Assembly: GCA_048266425.1 (NCBI GenBank) | Contig: JBLWZN010000018.1 | Coordinates: 1 to 64,000, forward strand | Reading direction: 5' to 3' | From: Cerina sp048266425 | Lineage (GTDB): Bacteria > Bacteroidota > Bacteroidia > Flavobacteriales > Flavobacteriaceae | DNA: 64,000 nt | Shown: positions 7,540-15,712 of the stretch, piece by piece | Layout: each line of letters opens with the position of its first letter | How positions within the stretch are numbered: position 1 is the first letter of the stretch | Position numbers and translations under genes: made by a program | The notes under the pieces: generated by a model | The model's input: only the letters and a program-made list of their open reading frames with translations | The model's database searches: none | Told to the model about the DNA's origin: nothing

Positions 7540-10140
7540 TTACTTAACAAGTTCATTTTGGTTCCTAAATACAAGTTCGTCATCAAAAGAATCGATTAGA
7601 ATTATATTGTCCGTCTTTATAGTGCCAGCCAATAGTTCCTTGGAAAGTTTGTTGAGAACCTCCTTCTGAATCGTTCTTTTAACGGGCCTGGCCCCATACT
7701 GTGGGTCGTACCCCCGTTCTGTAAGGTAACTAACAGCTTCATCGGTGGCATCAATGGTAATCTGTTGTTTATCCAACATTTTTTGGAGTTGAACCAATTG
7801 CAAACGCACGATTTGCCTTATGTTTTCCTTATCCAGCGGCGTAAATACGATGATATCATCTATACGATTCAGGAATTCTGGCCGAATTGTTTTTCGCAGC
7901 AGCCCTAGGACTTCTACTCTCGCGGCCTCCGTAGCACTGAAGATATCTTTATTGTTTTCGAATTTCTCCTGAATAATATTGCTCCCCATGTTACTGGTCA
8001 TGATGATGATCGTGTTTTTAAAGTCGGCTACCCTACCTTTATTGTCGGTCAACCGGCCTTCATCCAGTACTTGCAACAAAACATTAAAGGTGTCCGGATG
8101 TGCTTTTTCAATTTCATCCAACAAGACCACTGAATAGGGCCTACGCCTTACCGCTTCCGTCAGTTGCCCACCTTCATCATACCCTACGTACCCCGGAGGC
8201 GCACCTAGCAATCGGCTTACGGAGTGCCTTTCTTGGTATTCGCTCATATCTATTCGGGTCATCGCATTTTCATCGTTGAAAAGATAGGTGGCCAGGGTCT
8301 TGGCCAATTCGGTTTTACCGACACCTGTGGGTCCCAGAAAGAGGAAGGATCCTATGGGGCGTTTTGAGTCTTGTAAACCGGCCCTGCTTCTGCGAATGGA
8401 ATCGGAAACGGCTTGTATTGCCTCTTCTTGGCCAATGACCCGTTTGTGCAGTTCATCTTCCAAACTCAATAACTTTTCCCGCTCGCTCTGTAGCATTTTG
8501 GATACGGGTATGCCCGTCCATTTGGCTACAATTTCTGCGATGTCCTCATTGGTGACTTCTTCCTTTATCAGGGTGCCTGCCTTTTGCTGGGCGTCCAACT
8601 CCTCTTGCAGCTTGTCCAGCTTTTCTTGGGCCTCCTTTATTTTGCCATAGCGCAATTCCGCAACTTGTCCATAATCGCCGTTTCGCTCAGCGCGTTCGGC
8701 TTCCAATTTATAGTTTTCAATATCCTGTTTGGTTTTTTGAATATCGTCCACCACGATTTTTTCACTTTCCCATTTAGCAAAAATTTCATTCCGCTCTTCC
8801 TTAAAATTGGCGAGATCAGCGTTTAGCGACTTCAACTTGGTGGTATCGTTCTCCCTTTTTATTGCCTCGATCTCGATTTCCAACTGCATAATTTTACGGT
8901 CCAATACATCCAGTTCCTCGGGTTTGGAATTAATTTCCATACGTAACTTGGCGGCGGCTTCGTCCATAAGGTCTATCGCCTTGTCCGGTAAAAACCTATT
9001 GGTGATATAACGTTGGGATAACTCTACGGCGGCAATGACGGCCTCATCCTTGATCCGTACCTTGTGGTGGGCCTCATATTTTTCCTTAATTCCACGCAGA
9101 ATCGAAATGGCACTCTCCGTATCGGGTTCGTCCACGACCACTTTTTGGAAACGGCGTTCCAATGCCTTGTCCTTTTCAAAGTATTTTTGGTATTCGTCCA
9201 GCGTTGTGGCACCGATCGCACGCAATTCGCCCCTTGCCAAAGCGGGCTTAAGAATATTCGCGGCATCCATGGCACCTTGTCCGCCCCCGGCACCTACAAG
9301 GGTATGTATCTCATCAATGAAGAGAATGATATTTCCGTCGGAAGAAATGACTTCTTTGATGACCGATTTTAACCGTTCCTCAAACTCCCCCTTGTATTTG
9401 GCCCCGGCGATTAGAGCTCCCATGTCTAACGAATAAAGAACTTTGTTCTTTAAGTTTTCGGGGATGTCCCCCTGCACGATCCGGTGTGCCAAACCCTCGG
9501 CGATAGCGGTTTTACCCACCCCGGGCTCGCCGACCAACATAGGGTTGTTCTTTGTCCTTCTGGATAGGATCTGGAGCACCCTACGGATTTCCTCATCCCG
9601 GCCAATAACGGGGTCTAATTTACCGCTGTCGGCCAATTGGTTTAGGTTTTTGGCATATTTGTTCAAGGAGTTGTAGGTGTCTTCAGCGCTCTGGGAAGTT
9701 ACTTTGCCTCCCTTTCGCAATTCTTGGATTGCCGCTTGTAAGTCTTTTTCGGTTACTCCTTGGTCTTTTAGGATTTGGGCAATTTTGCTCTTCGACTTAA
9801 ATATTGCCAAAAGTAAGTGTTCAATGGAAACGTACTCATCTTCCATTTTTTTGGCGAAGATCTCCGCTTCCGTTAATGATTTTCCGGCTTCCCTGGAAAA
9901 CATGATCTCCCCACCAGATACTTTGGGAAAGCTTTCCAGTTCCTTGTCCAATATTTGGTTTAGCAACGAGATGTTTACATTGAGCTTCTTAAGAATAAAG
10001 GGCAATACATTCTCATCGACCTCGGAAATGGCCTTAAAGATATGTTCGTTCTCAATCTGTTGATGCCCCATTGCCTGCGCGAGCTGTTGCGCATGCTGTA
10101 TGGCCTCTTGGGATTTTATTGTAAAATTATTCAAGTTCAT
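7540..10140 (-). CDS. clpB: ATP-dependent disaggregase ClpB
   Basis: This Hsp100 chaperone threads aggregated proteins through a hexameric ring and works with DnaK/DnaJ. The 866-residue protein has the standard order: Clp N-domain repeats (1-145), first AAA+ module with Walker A GEPGVGKTA near 205, a long coiled-coil middle domain (about 400-530), second AAA+ module with GPTGVGKTE near 605 and Walker B VVLLDEIEKAH, then the D2-small domain. The coiled-coil insert separates it from ClpA/ClpC. It is a single gene; no CIRCE-like operator was seen upstream. Confidence 0.97.
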   Translation of the reverse strand: MNLNNFTIKSQEAIQHAQQLAQAMGHQQIENEHIFKAISEVDENVLPFILKKLNVNISLLNQILDKELESFPKVSGGEIMFSREAGKSLTEAEIFAKKMEDEYVSIEHLLLAIFKSKSKIAQILKDQGVTEKDLQAAIQELRKGGKVTSQSAEDTYNSLNKYAKNLNQLADSGKLDPVIGRDEEIRRVLQILSRRTKNNPMLVGEPGVGKTAIAEGLAHRIVQGDIPENLKNKVLYSLDMGALIAGAKYKGEFEERLKSVIKEVISSDGNIILFIDEIHTLVGAGGGQGAMDAANILKPALARGELRAIGATTLDEYQKYFEKDKALERRFQKVVVDEPDTESAISILRGIKEKYEAHHKVRIKDEAVIAAVELSQRYITNRFLPDKAIDLMDEAAAKLRMEINSKPEELDVLDRKIMQLEIEIEAIKRENDTTKLKSLNADLANFKEERNEIFAKWESEKIVVDDIQKTKQDIENYKLEAERAERNGDYGQVAELRYGKIKEAQEKLDKLQEELDAQQKAGTLIKEEVTNEDIAEIVAKWTGIPVSKMLQSEREKLLSLEDELHKRVIGQEEAIQAVSDSIRRSRAGLQDSKRPIGSFLFLGPTGVGKTELAKTLATYLFNDENAMTRIDMSEYQERHSVSRLLGAPPGYVGYDEGGQLTEAVRRRPYSVVLLDEIEKAHPDTFNVLLQVLDEGRLTDNKGRVADFKNTIIIMTSNMGSNIIQEKFENNKDIFSATEAARVEVLGLLRKTIRPEFLNRIDDIIVFTPLDKENIRQIVRLQLVQLQKMLDKQQITIDATDEAVSYLTERGYDPQYGARPVKRTIQKEVLNKLSKELLAGTIKTDNIILIDSFDDELVFRNQNELVK

Positions 10141-10338
10141 TATCTTTCTTTTAGTTTGTTATAGCTTACTTTTGCATGCGTTTTTCAAGAACCTTACCAA
10201 ATCGAAAAATAGACAATATGTCATTATTTTGTTATCAATTTAATGTCAATTTGACAGTATGTAAGATTTTGATATATAACCGACAAAAGATGGATATATT
10301 TATAGCGATATCTAAAGCGCAACCTAAAATTACTAAAA

Positions 10339-10734
10339 ATGGGATTGTTTAATAATCTGTTTGGATCAAATAATAACTCAGAAAAAAAGGAAGCCAAACC
10401 GCTACCTTGGATTCCGTTGCTAACCGTGGAACAACTGGAAGATATTGATAAAAAATCTTTTGATAAGCCACAGGTCATCTTCAAGCATTCAACCACTTGT
10501 GGCATCAGTAGGATGGCTTTAAATCAGTTTACTTCCCAATATAAAATACCGGACGGACAATTGGATCTATATTTCTTGGACTTGAAAAGTTATAGACAGG
10601 TATCTAATGAAGTGGCCAATAAATTTAATATCGTGCATGAATCCCCCCAACTTTTAATAGTTAAAAACGGATCTGTGGTTGGCCATGCCTCGCATGGGGA
10701 CATTGTGCAATTGGATTTACAAAAGGAGATTTAG
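10339..10734 (+). CDS. ytxJ: Bacillithiol system redox-active protein YtxJ
   Basis: A 131-residue thioredoxin-fold protein of the YtxJ family, thought to reduce bacillithiol-protein mixed disulfides (bacilliredoxin-like). The motif VIFKHSTTCGISRMAL near residue 45 contains the single active-site cysteine in a TCGIS context, as in the family. The C-terminal part has the LLIVKNGSVVGHASHG strand-turn of the thioredoxin fold. It implies that the organism uses bacillithiol as its low-molecular-weight thiol. It is divergent from clpB and convergent with fahA. Confidence 0.9.
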   Translation: MGLFNNLFGSNNNSEKKEAKPLPWIPLLTVEQLEDIDKKSFDKPQVIFKHSTTCGISRMALNQFTSQYKIPDGQLDLYFLDLKSYRQVSNEVANKFNIVHESPQLLIVKNGSVVGHASHGDIVQLDLQKEI

Positions 10735-10806
10735 CTTAGTATTATCAAATATTAAAATCCAATTTTTAATTGGAATCGGTATATAGTTCGATGTCCATGC
10801 TAGAAA

Positions 10807-10852
10807 GCTCAAAATCAAGGCTTACCAAGTTTTTAGCCTAAGTTGATTGAGC
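10807..10852 (+). terminator. Imperfect hairpin between ytxJ and fahA (possible terminator)
   Basis: GCTCAA, TCAA and GGCT on the left arm pair with AGCC, TTGA and TTGAGC on the right arm around a short loop; AAAGGCCTTTTTT follows. It sits between two convergent genes. A smaller perfect hairpin, TCCAATT/AATTGGA, lies at 10758-10774. Confidence 0.4.
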
Positions 10853-10901
10853 AAAGGCCTTTTTTAAGTTTGGCGTAATGCAGTTATGCACGGGAAGCCT
10901 A

Positions 10902-12191
10902 TTATTTCTTTTTTGATTGGAACACCGGAAGTAATTTGTTGGAAACTTCCCCGAAACCTATTCGCAATCCATTTTTTACACAGTATCCCCTAAGGGTTAC
11001 GGTATCATAGTCCTCAATTGCCTTTCTGGTGGAGCCATCTTCTAATTGCAAGGGTTTGGTGCCTTGCCAAGCAAGTTCCAGCATGGAGCCGTAAGAATCT
11101 GGCGTTGGGCCGGAGATAGTGCCGCTACCCATCAGATCCCCGCTATTTACCTTACATCCATTGACCGTATGGTGGGCCAATTGCTGTGCCATGGTCCAAT
11201 ACATATATTTGAAATTGGAACGGGTAACGGTTGTAGGTATGCCGTTTTCCGGTGTGATATCGACTTCAAGGTTTATATCAAAACCCTTTCTCCCTGTTTG
11301 TTGCAAGTAGGGTAGGGGTTTGGGGTTCTGCTTGGGGCTTTCAATCCTAAAAGGCTCCAAGGCATCCAAGGTCACGATCCAGGGCGACATGGAAGAGGCG
11401 AAATTTTTTGCGAGAAAAGGACCCAACGGTACGTATTCCCATTTTTGAATGTCCCTGGCACTCCAGTCATTGAACAAAACCATCCCAAATATGTAGTCTT
11501 CGGCTTCGTCCACAGAAACCGGTTCCCCAAGTGCGTTTACATCCGTCGTAATAAATGCCATCTCCAACTCAAAATCTACCATATTGGAGGGTGCAAATTT
11601 GGGCAGGTCATTTCCCTTGGGCAAAATTTGCCCCATGGGTCTGCGAATCGGCGTACCACTGGGAACAATGGAAGAGCTTCTACCATGATATCCTACCGGT
11701 AAGTGTAGCCAGTTGGGCAGGAGTGCGTGCTCGGGGTCCCTGAACATCTTTCCTACATTCGTAGCGTGTTCCTTACTGGAATAGAAGTCCGTATAATCCC
11801 CGATCTGTACCGGTAATTGCATTTCTATTTCGTCCATGGTAAACAGTACAATTTTCTTGTGCTCCTCATTATCCCTAAGTTCAGGATTGCTTTTTTCAAA
11901 TAATTTGCTAATTCTGTCCCGTACCAGGCGCCATGTTTTTTTTCCATCAGAAATAAAATCGTTGAGTGTATCCTGCAAGAAAATATCGTCGGTAAGTGGT
12001 ATTCCATTAAAGTACCCCAATTGGTGCAGCGCCCCAAGATCAATGGCGTGGTCCCCGATTCTCGTTCCAATGGTAATGATATCGTCCCTTGTCAAAAATA
12101 CGCCGAAAGGTATGTTCTGAATGGGGAAATCCGAGGTGGGTGAAACAGGGAGCCAACTTTTTCTATCTGGGTCGTTTGTTTTTATGGGCAT
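10902..12191 (-). CDS. fahA: Fumarylacetoacetase
   Basis: The last enzyme of tyrosine/homogentisate degradation; it splits fumarylacetoacetate into fumarate and acetoacetate. The 429-residue protein has the short N-terminal SH3-like domain and then the FAH catalytic fold, with DYTDFYSSKEHATNVG near residue 135 (metal-ligand Asp and catalytic His region), PVGYHGRSSS near 165 and the metal ligands FELEMAF near 205. The pathway partners hppD and hmgA are not in the window. It diverges from glyA across an inverted repeat. Confidence 0.95.
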   Translation of the reverse strand: MPIKTNDPDRKSWLPVSPTSDFPIQNIPFGVFLTRDDIITIGTRIGDHAIDLGALHQLGYFNGIPLTDDIFLQDTLNDFISDGKKTWRLVRDRISKLFEKSNPELRDNEEHKKIVLFTMDEIEMQLPVQIGDYTDFYSSKEHATNVGKMFRDPEHALLPNWLHLPVGYHGRSSSIVPSGTPIRRPMGQILPKGNDLPKFAPSNMVDFELEMAFITTDVNALGEPVSVDEAEDYIFGMVLFNDWSARDIQKWEYVPLGPFLAKNFASSMSPWIVTLDALEPFRIESPKQNPKPLPYLQQTGRKGFDINLEVDITPENGIPTTVTRSNFKYMYWTMAQQLAHHTVNGCKVNSGDLMGSGTISGPTPDSYGSMLELAWQGTKPLQLEDGSTRKAIEDYDTVTLRGYCVKNGLRIGFGEVSNKLLPVFQSKKK

Positions 12192-12207
12192 AGTACAATT
12201 GTTAATT

Positions 12208-12236
12208 TATATTTGATAAATTCTCTATCAAATATA
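12208..12236. promoter_or_regulatory. Perfect 11-bp inverted repeat overlapping two face-to-face -7 elements
   Basis: TATATTTGATA (12208-12218) and its exact complement TATCAAATATA (12226-12236) are separated by 7 bases. Each outer end reads TATATTTG on its own strand, so the palindrome carries a -7 promoter element for both directions, between divergent fahA and glyA. It may be an operator, or simply two opposed promoters. No good -33 elements were found for either. Confidence 0.5.
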
Positions 12237-12303
12237 TTGTTTTCTTCCAATTAACGATTGGCAATTTGTATTTTTACCGCTCATTTAACAGAATAAATTT
12301 TAT

Positions 12304-13578
12304 ATGCAACGCGATAATCAAATATTTGAACTGATAGCAGCGGAAAAAGAACGCCAGACGTATGGAATAGAGCTAATTGCCTCTGAAAATTTTGTGAGCC
12401 CCCAGGTTATGGAGGCAGCTGGATCCGTTCTTACCAATAAATATGCGGAAGGATATCCTGGTAAACGATACTACGGAGGATGCGAAGTAGTCGATGAAGT
12501 AGAACAGATTGCGATCGATAGGGCCAAGGAGCTATTTGGAGCCGCATATGCCAATGTTCAGCCCCATTCCGGATCACAGGCCAATGCTTCCGTATATCAT
12601 GCATGCCTTCAACCGGGGGATACCATTTTAGGATTTGACCTGTCCCATGGAGGCCATTTGACCCATGGCTCTCCGGTTAATTTTTCTGGACGCCTATACA
12701 ATCCTGTTTTTTATGGGGTAGACGAGGAGACCGGAGTTCTAAACTATGATAGGATTCAAGAAATAGCCAAAAGGGAAAAGCCAAAATTGATTATTGCAGG
12801 GGCCTCCGCTTATTCGAGGGATATGGATTTTAAACGCTTTAGGGAAATTGCCGATAGCGTTGGGGCCATTTTAATGGCGGATATTGCCCATCCTGCCGGA
12901 CTCATAGCAAAAGGAATTTTGAATGATCCTATTCCACATTGCCATATCGTTACCACCACTACCCATAAGACCCTAAGGGGGCCACGTGGTGGATTGATTT
13001 TGATGGGTGAGGATTTTGACAATCCTTTCGGTATAACCTTAAAGAACGGAAGCCTACGTAAGATGTCCGCCTTGATAGACTTGGCAGTATTCCCTGGTAA
13101 CCAAGGTGGGCCTTTGGAACACATTATTGCCGCAAAGGCAATAGCTTTTGGAGAGGCATTGTCCGATGATTTTTTACATTATATGCTACAAGTGAAAAAG
13201 AATGCGGCAACCATGGCCGCTGCCTTTGTAAGCAAGGGATATAAGATTATTTCCGGAGGAACGGACAATCATATGATGCTTATCGATCTTAGGAACAAAA
13301 ATATTACAGGAAAGGATGCCGAGGCTGCGTTGGTTAAGGCCGATATTACCGCCAATAAAAATATGGTGCCTTTTGATGATAAATCCCCTTTTGTGACTTC
13401 TGGTATCCGTTTTGGTACTGCCGCCATTACTACGCGTGGAATCAAGGAAGACCAAATGGCAACCATTGTGGATCTTATAGACGAGGTGCTCACCCATCCG
13501 GAGGATGAATCCGTTTTGGATAGCGTTAAAGAAAGGGTGAACGGTATGATGAAGGACCGCCCCTTATTTCAGGGTTAA
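12304..13578 (+). CDS. glyA: Serine hydroxymethyltransferase
   Basis: This PLP enzyme interconverts serine plus tetrahydrofolate with glycine plus methylene-tetrahydrofolate, the main source of one-carbon units. The 424-residue protein shows GIELIASENFVS (near 20), NKYAEGYPGKRYYGG (near 47), the substrate/PLP region NVQPHSGSQANASVY (near 82), and the PLP lysine in VTTTTHKTLRGPRGG (about residue 225). Length and motifs are complete. A strong terminator follows. Confidence 0.97.
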   Translation: MQRDNQIFELIAAEKERQTYGIELIASENFVSPQVMEAAGSVLTNKYAEGYPGKRYYGGCEVVDEVEQIAIDRAKELFGAAYANVQPHSGSQANASVYHACLQPGDTILGFDLSHGGHLTHGSPVNFSGRLYNPVFYGVDEETGVLNYDRIQEIAKREKPKLIIAGASAYSRDMDFKRFREIADSVGAILMADIAHPAGLIAKGILNDPIPHCHIVTTTTHKTLRGPRGGLILMGEDFDNPFGITLKNGSLRKMSALIDLAVFPGNQGGPLEHIIAAKAIAFGEALSDDFLHYMLQVKKNAATMAAAFVSKGYKIISGGTDNHMMLIDLRNKNITGKDAEAALVKADITANKNMVPFDDKSPFVTSGIRFGTAAITTRGIKEDQMATIVDLIDEVLTHPEDESVLDSVKERVNGMMKDRPLFQG

Positions 13579-13600
13579 ATACGATACCTAAAACATAAAA

Positions 13601-13633
13601 AGCCCAAACAATTTAAATTGTTTGGGCTTTTTT
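13601..13633 (+). terminator. Intrinsic terminator of glyA
   Basis: A perfect palindrome of AGCCCAAACAATTT and AAATTGTTTGGGCT is followed by a run of T; A-rich sequence precedes it. It starts 23 bases after the glyA stop codon. Confidence 0.9.
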
Positions 13634-14059
13634 AATGAACTAATTTAATTGGACTGTCGGATTTCTTACATAAAGAGTTAATCTTGAATCATCAAATATT
13701 TTCTAATATGTTGATTAACAACATCATAAAATATTTATGTCAAGATTATGGTGCCGGACAAGTTTCTGGTACAATCGGATTTGGCTCCCTCCTAAGTTGG
13801 GGCTAGGATCGATTTTTTTTGGGAGATCTTGAATTTCATTTCACTTCTCCGATCACCCCTCCCTAACCCTCACCCAAGGGGAGGGAATTCACATGTTCAA
13901 CGCATTATACATTCAGAAATTCTTTTAACGGAAATCTGCTAGGTGCTTTGTATTTTGGACGTTTGTCCAAATAACCCCGGTGCCATAAAATTGAAAATGC
14001 GTAAAGAATCCGATACTCAAATAATTTAAACTGAACGAATAAAATTTAGGAAATGGTCA
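13634..14059. other. 426-bp gene-free stretch with several inverted repeats
   Basis: No coding frame is convincing. The stretch holds a 68-base nested hairpin (13680-13747), a GC-rich inverted repeat CCCTCCC/GGGAGGG (13857-13887) resembling the repeat at 59.87 kb, and a small hairpin TTTGGAC/GTCCAAA (13954-13971). Confidence 0.6.
13680..13747. repeat. Nested 68-base stem-loop
   Basis: Three pairs of arms nest: AATCTTGA/TCAAGATT outermost, AAATATTTT/AAAATATTT in the middle, ATGTTG/CAACAT innermost around ATTAA. Together 23 base pairs are interrupted by small internal loops of unequal size. It has no T run, so it is not a simple terminator. It may be a decayed transposable element end, a small RNA or a structured 3' region. 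Confidence 0.55.
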
Positions 14060-14728
14060 TTATCGGTTTAACATGAACAAATCCCCTTCAATTATAGATT
14101 TTCTTTCCAAATCGTAGATTACGGCATCCTCTTGGGATTCAAAATAGAGGCCCCAGTACTTAAAGTAATCGTTTTGATCATAATTTTCAGTATTTATGTC
14201 CAGCAAAGTAGGTATGTTTTCGGTGGTAGTTCCCATAAAAACAGGAAGGTAAATTTCAAAGGGCATTTCGGTTAAACCTTTGGTAAAATGTATAAAATGA
14301 CTCCCCATTTCCGTAATTATGGCATCCCAATGTAACGGAATGCTACACGGGCCGATGGTATTTATTATTATGGTAGTGTCCTTAAGGAAAAGTGTTAATT
14401 CGTCAATTTCAACATCCAATGTATTCTGGTCCCTTAATTGGTGGAAGGAGGCTAGAAGTGGAGAGATTCCACCTTGTTTTTCATAAGTCGCACCCCAATT
14501 TCCCTTATTGAAATGGGATAGTACCTCGGTTAATCCTAGATTGCAGTACATTTCTACAACCAATTTGCCGGAGGTGCCGTCCTGTGAACAGCAAGGGGCG
14601 GAGATACTAACGGTTGAAAAGAAATCCCTTTCCAAAACCTTTCTAAAAGCGTCCAATCCATTGATTTGGGAGTATAAATCCGTTCTTATCTGTGAATTGT
14701 AATTAAAATCGTCGTAGTTCAACTCCAT
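14060..14728 (-). CDS. Unrecognised 222-residue protein
   Basis: I do not recognise the family. The protein is acidic, lacks a signal peptide and has no clear membrane segment, so it is probably cytoplasmic. It has a cysteine pair in SISAPCCSQDGTSGK near residue 45 and another cysteine in INTIGPCSIPLHW near 128. It contains many aromatic residues in its C-terminal third (FKYWGLYFESQEDAVIYDLE). It lies downstream of the LuxR regulator on the same strand, but 294 bases and a terminator hairpin separate them, so it is probably transcribed alone. Alternative calls: none supported. Confidence 0.65.
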   Translation of the reverse strand: MELNYDDFNYNSQIRTDLYSQINGLDAFRKVLERDFFSTVSISAPCCSQDGTSGKLVVEMYCNLGLTEVLSHFNKGNWGATYEKQGGISPLLASFHQLRDQNTLDVEIDELTLFLKDTTIIINTIGPCSIPLHWDAIITEMGSHFIHFTKGLTEMPFEIYLPVFMGTTTENIPTLLDINTENYDQNDYFKYWGLYFESQEDAVIYDLERKSIIEGDLFMLNR

Positions 14729-14794
14729 AGATTTCCGTGGTTAAGATTATGGTCTATTGCAAATGTATTGGGATTGCATAATCTTGGACTATAT

Positions 14795-14821
14795 AAAAAC
14801 CTTAGAAAAACTAAGGTTTTT
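14795..14821 (-). terminator. Terminator downstream of the histidine kinase/LuxR regulator pair
   Basis: A perfect 11-bp stem AAAAACCTTAG / CTAAGGTTTTT encloses an AAAAA loop. Its T-rich side follows the stem on either strand. It lies about 200 bases past the LuxR regulator stop. Confidence 0.6.
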
Positions 14822-15022
14822 ATTTCTTCCGAATTCCAAGGAATAGTGGGTAGTAAATAGAAATTGGACCAGAGACTATCAATTTATAGTTGATCAAGCT
14901 TACGTCCAGCAATCCCTAGAACAAGATTTGTGAAGAATTGAAAAATATGGGATTTTACTGGAATAAATGTTGTTTTCAAAACGAGCGCAACACAAATATC
15001 GACTCTTTAGGACAAAAATCGG

Positions 15023-15694
15023 TTAAATAAATCCACGGTTTCGCGCTTCTGTAATCAATGCCTGATCGTTTTGTTTTTCGACACCAAAAATTACCTTGAG
15101 CTGTCTTTTTCGATTTTCTATTCCAGGGAGGGAAAGCGATATGTGCTCGATCATATTTTTTGTCTTGGTGCCGATGGACAGGTGATACAGGATTTTTTTG
15201 TCATTTTCGTCCAAGGTTATGTCATTGGACATTTTTTTACGAATGGCTACCAAAGCTTTTTGCGTATAGAAGGGAGGTGAGGTCATGACCGTGTTTACCA
15301 TGGCCTCCAAGGATCTATCATCAATTTCTGTCTTAACCATATATCCCTCTGGATTTACGGTTTTAAGAATGCTATTTATCCTGTAACTATCACTGAATGA
15401 GGACATAAAAACAATTTTGGACTCCGGCACTACCTTTCTTGCCAAGATACCCAACTCTTCGCCTGTATGTGGCACGCCTTCACCGAATGCGGTGAGCTGA
15501 ACATCGAGCAATATTATATCGTAGGCAAAAGATTTGGAGGAAGCTTCGATCTTTGCTTTTCCGAGTTCAAAGGTATTTGCGGTATCCAAATGGACTTTGT
15601 ACTCCTCGAAATCTATACCTTCCAAGATATACTTGTAGCCGATCATAGTCATTTCGTGATCATCTATAGCCAATATGTTTAAAGCTCTACTCAT
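15023..15694 (-). CDS. LuxR/NarL-type response regulator
   Basis: A 223-residue two-component regulator. The receiver domain (about 1-135) has the acidic pair in LAIDDHE, the phosphoacceptor aspartate in IILLDVQL (about residue 63), serine in VFMSS and lysine in GYMVKTE, so it should be phosphorylatable. The C-terminal part (about 155-223) is a LuxR-like helix-turn-helix, rather divergent in sequence. It follows the TPR histidine kinase by 18 bases and is very likely its cognate regulator. Confidence 0.85.
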   Translation of the reverse strand: MSRALNILAIDDHEMTMIGYKYILEGIDFEEYKVHLDTANTFELGKAKIEASSKSFAYDIILLDVQLTAFGEGVPHTGEELGILARKVVPESKIVFMSSFSDSYRINSILKTVNPEGYMVKTEIDDRSLEAMVNTVMTSPPFYTQKALVAIRKKMSNDITLDENDKKILYHLSIGTKTKNMIEHISLSLPGIENRKRQLKVIFGVEKQNDQALITEARNRGFI

Positions 15695-15712
15695 TTGTAA
15701 TTGCCAAATTTG

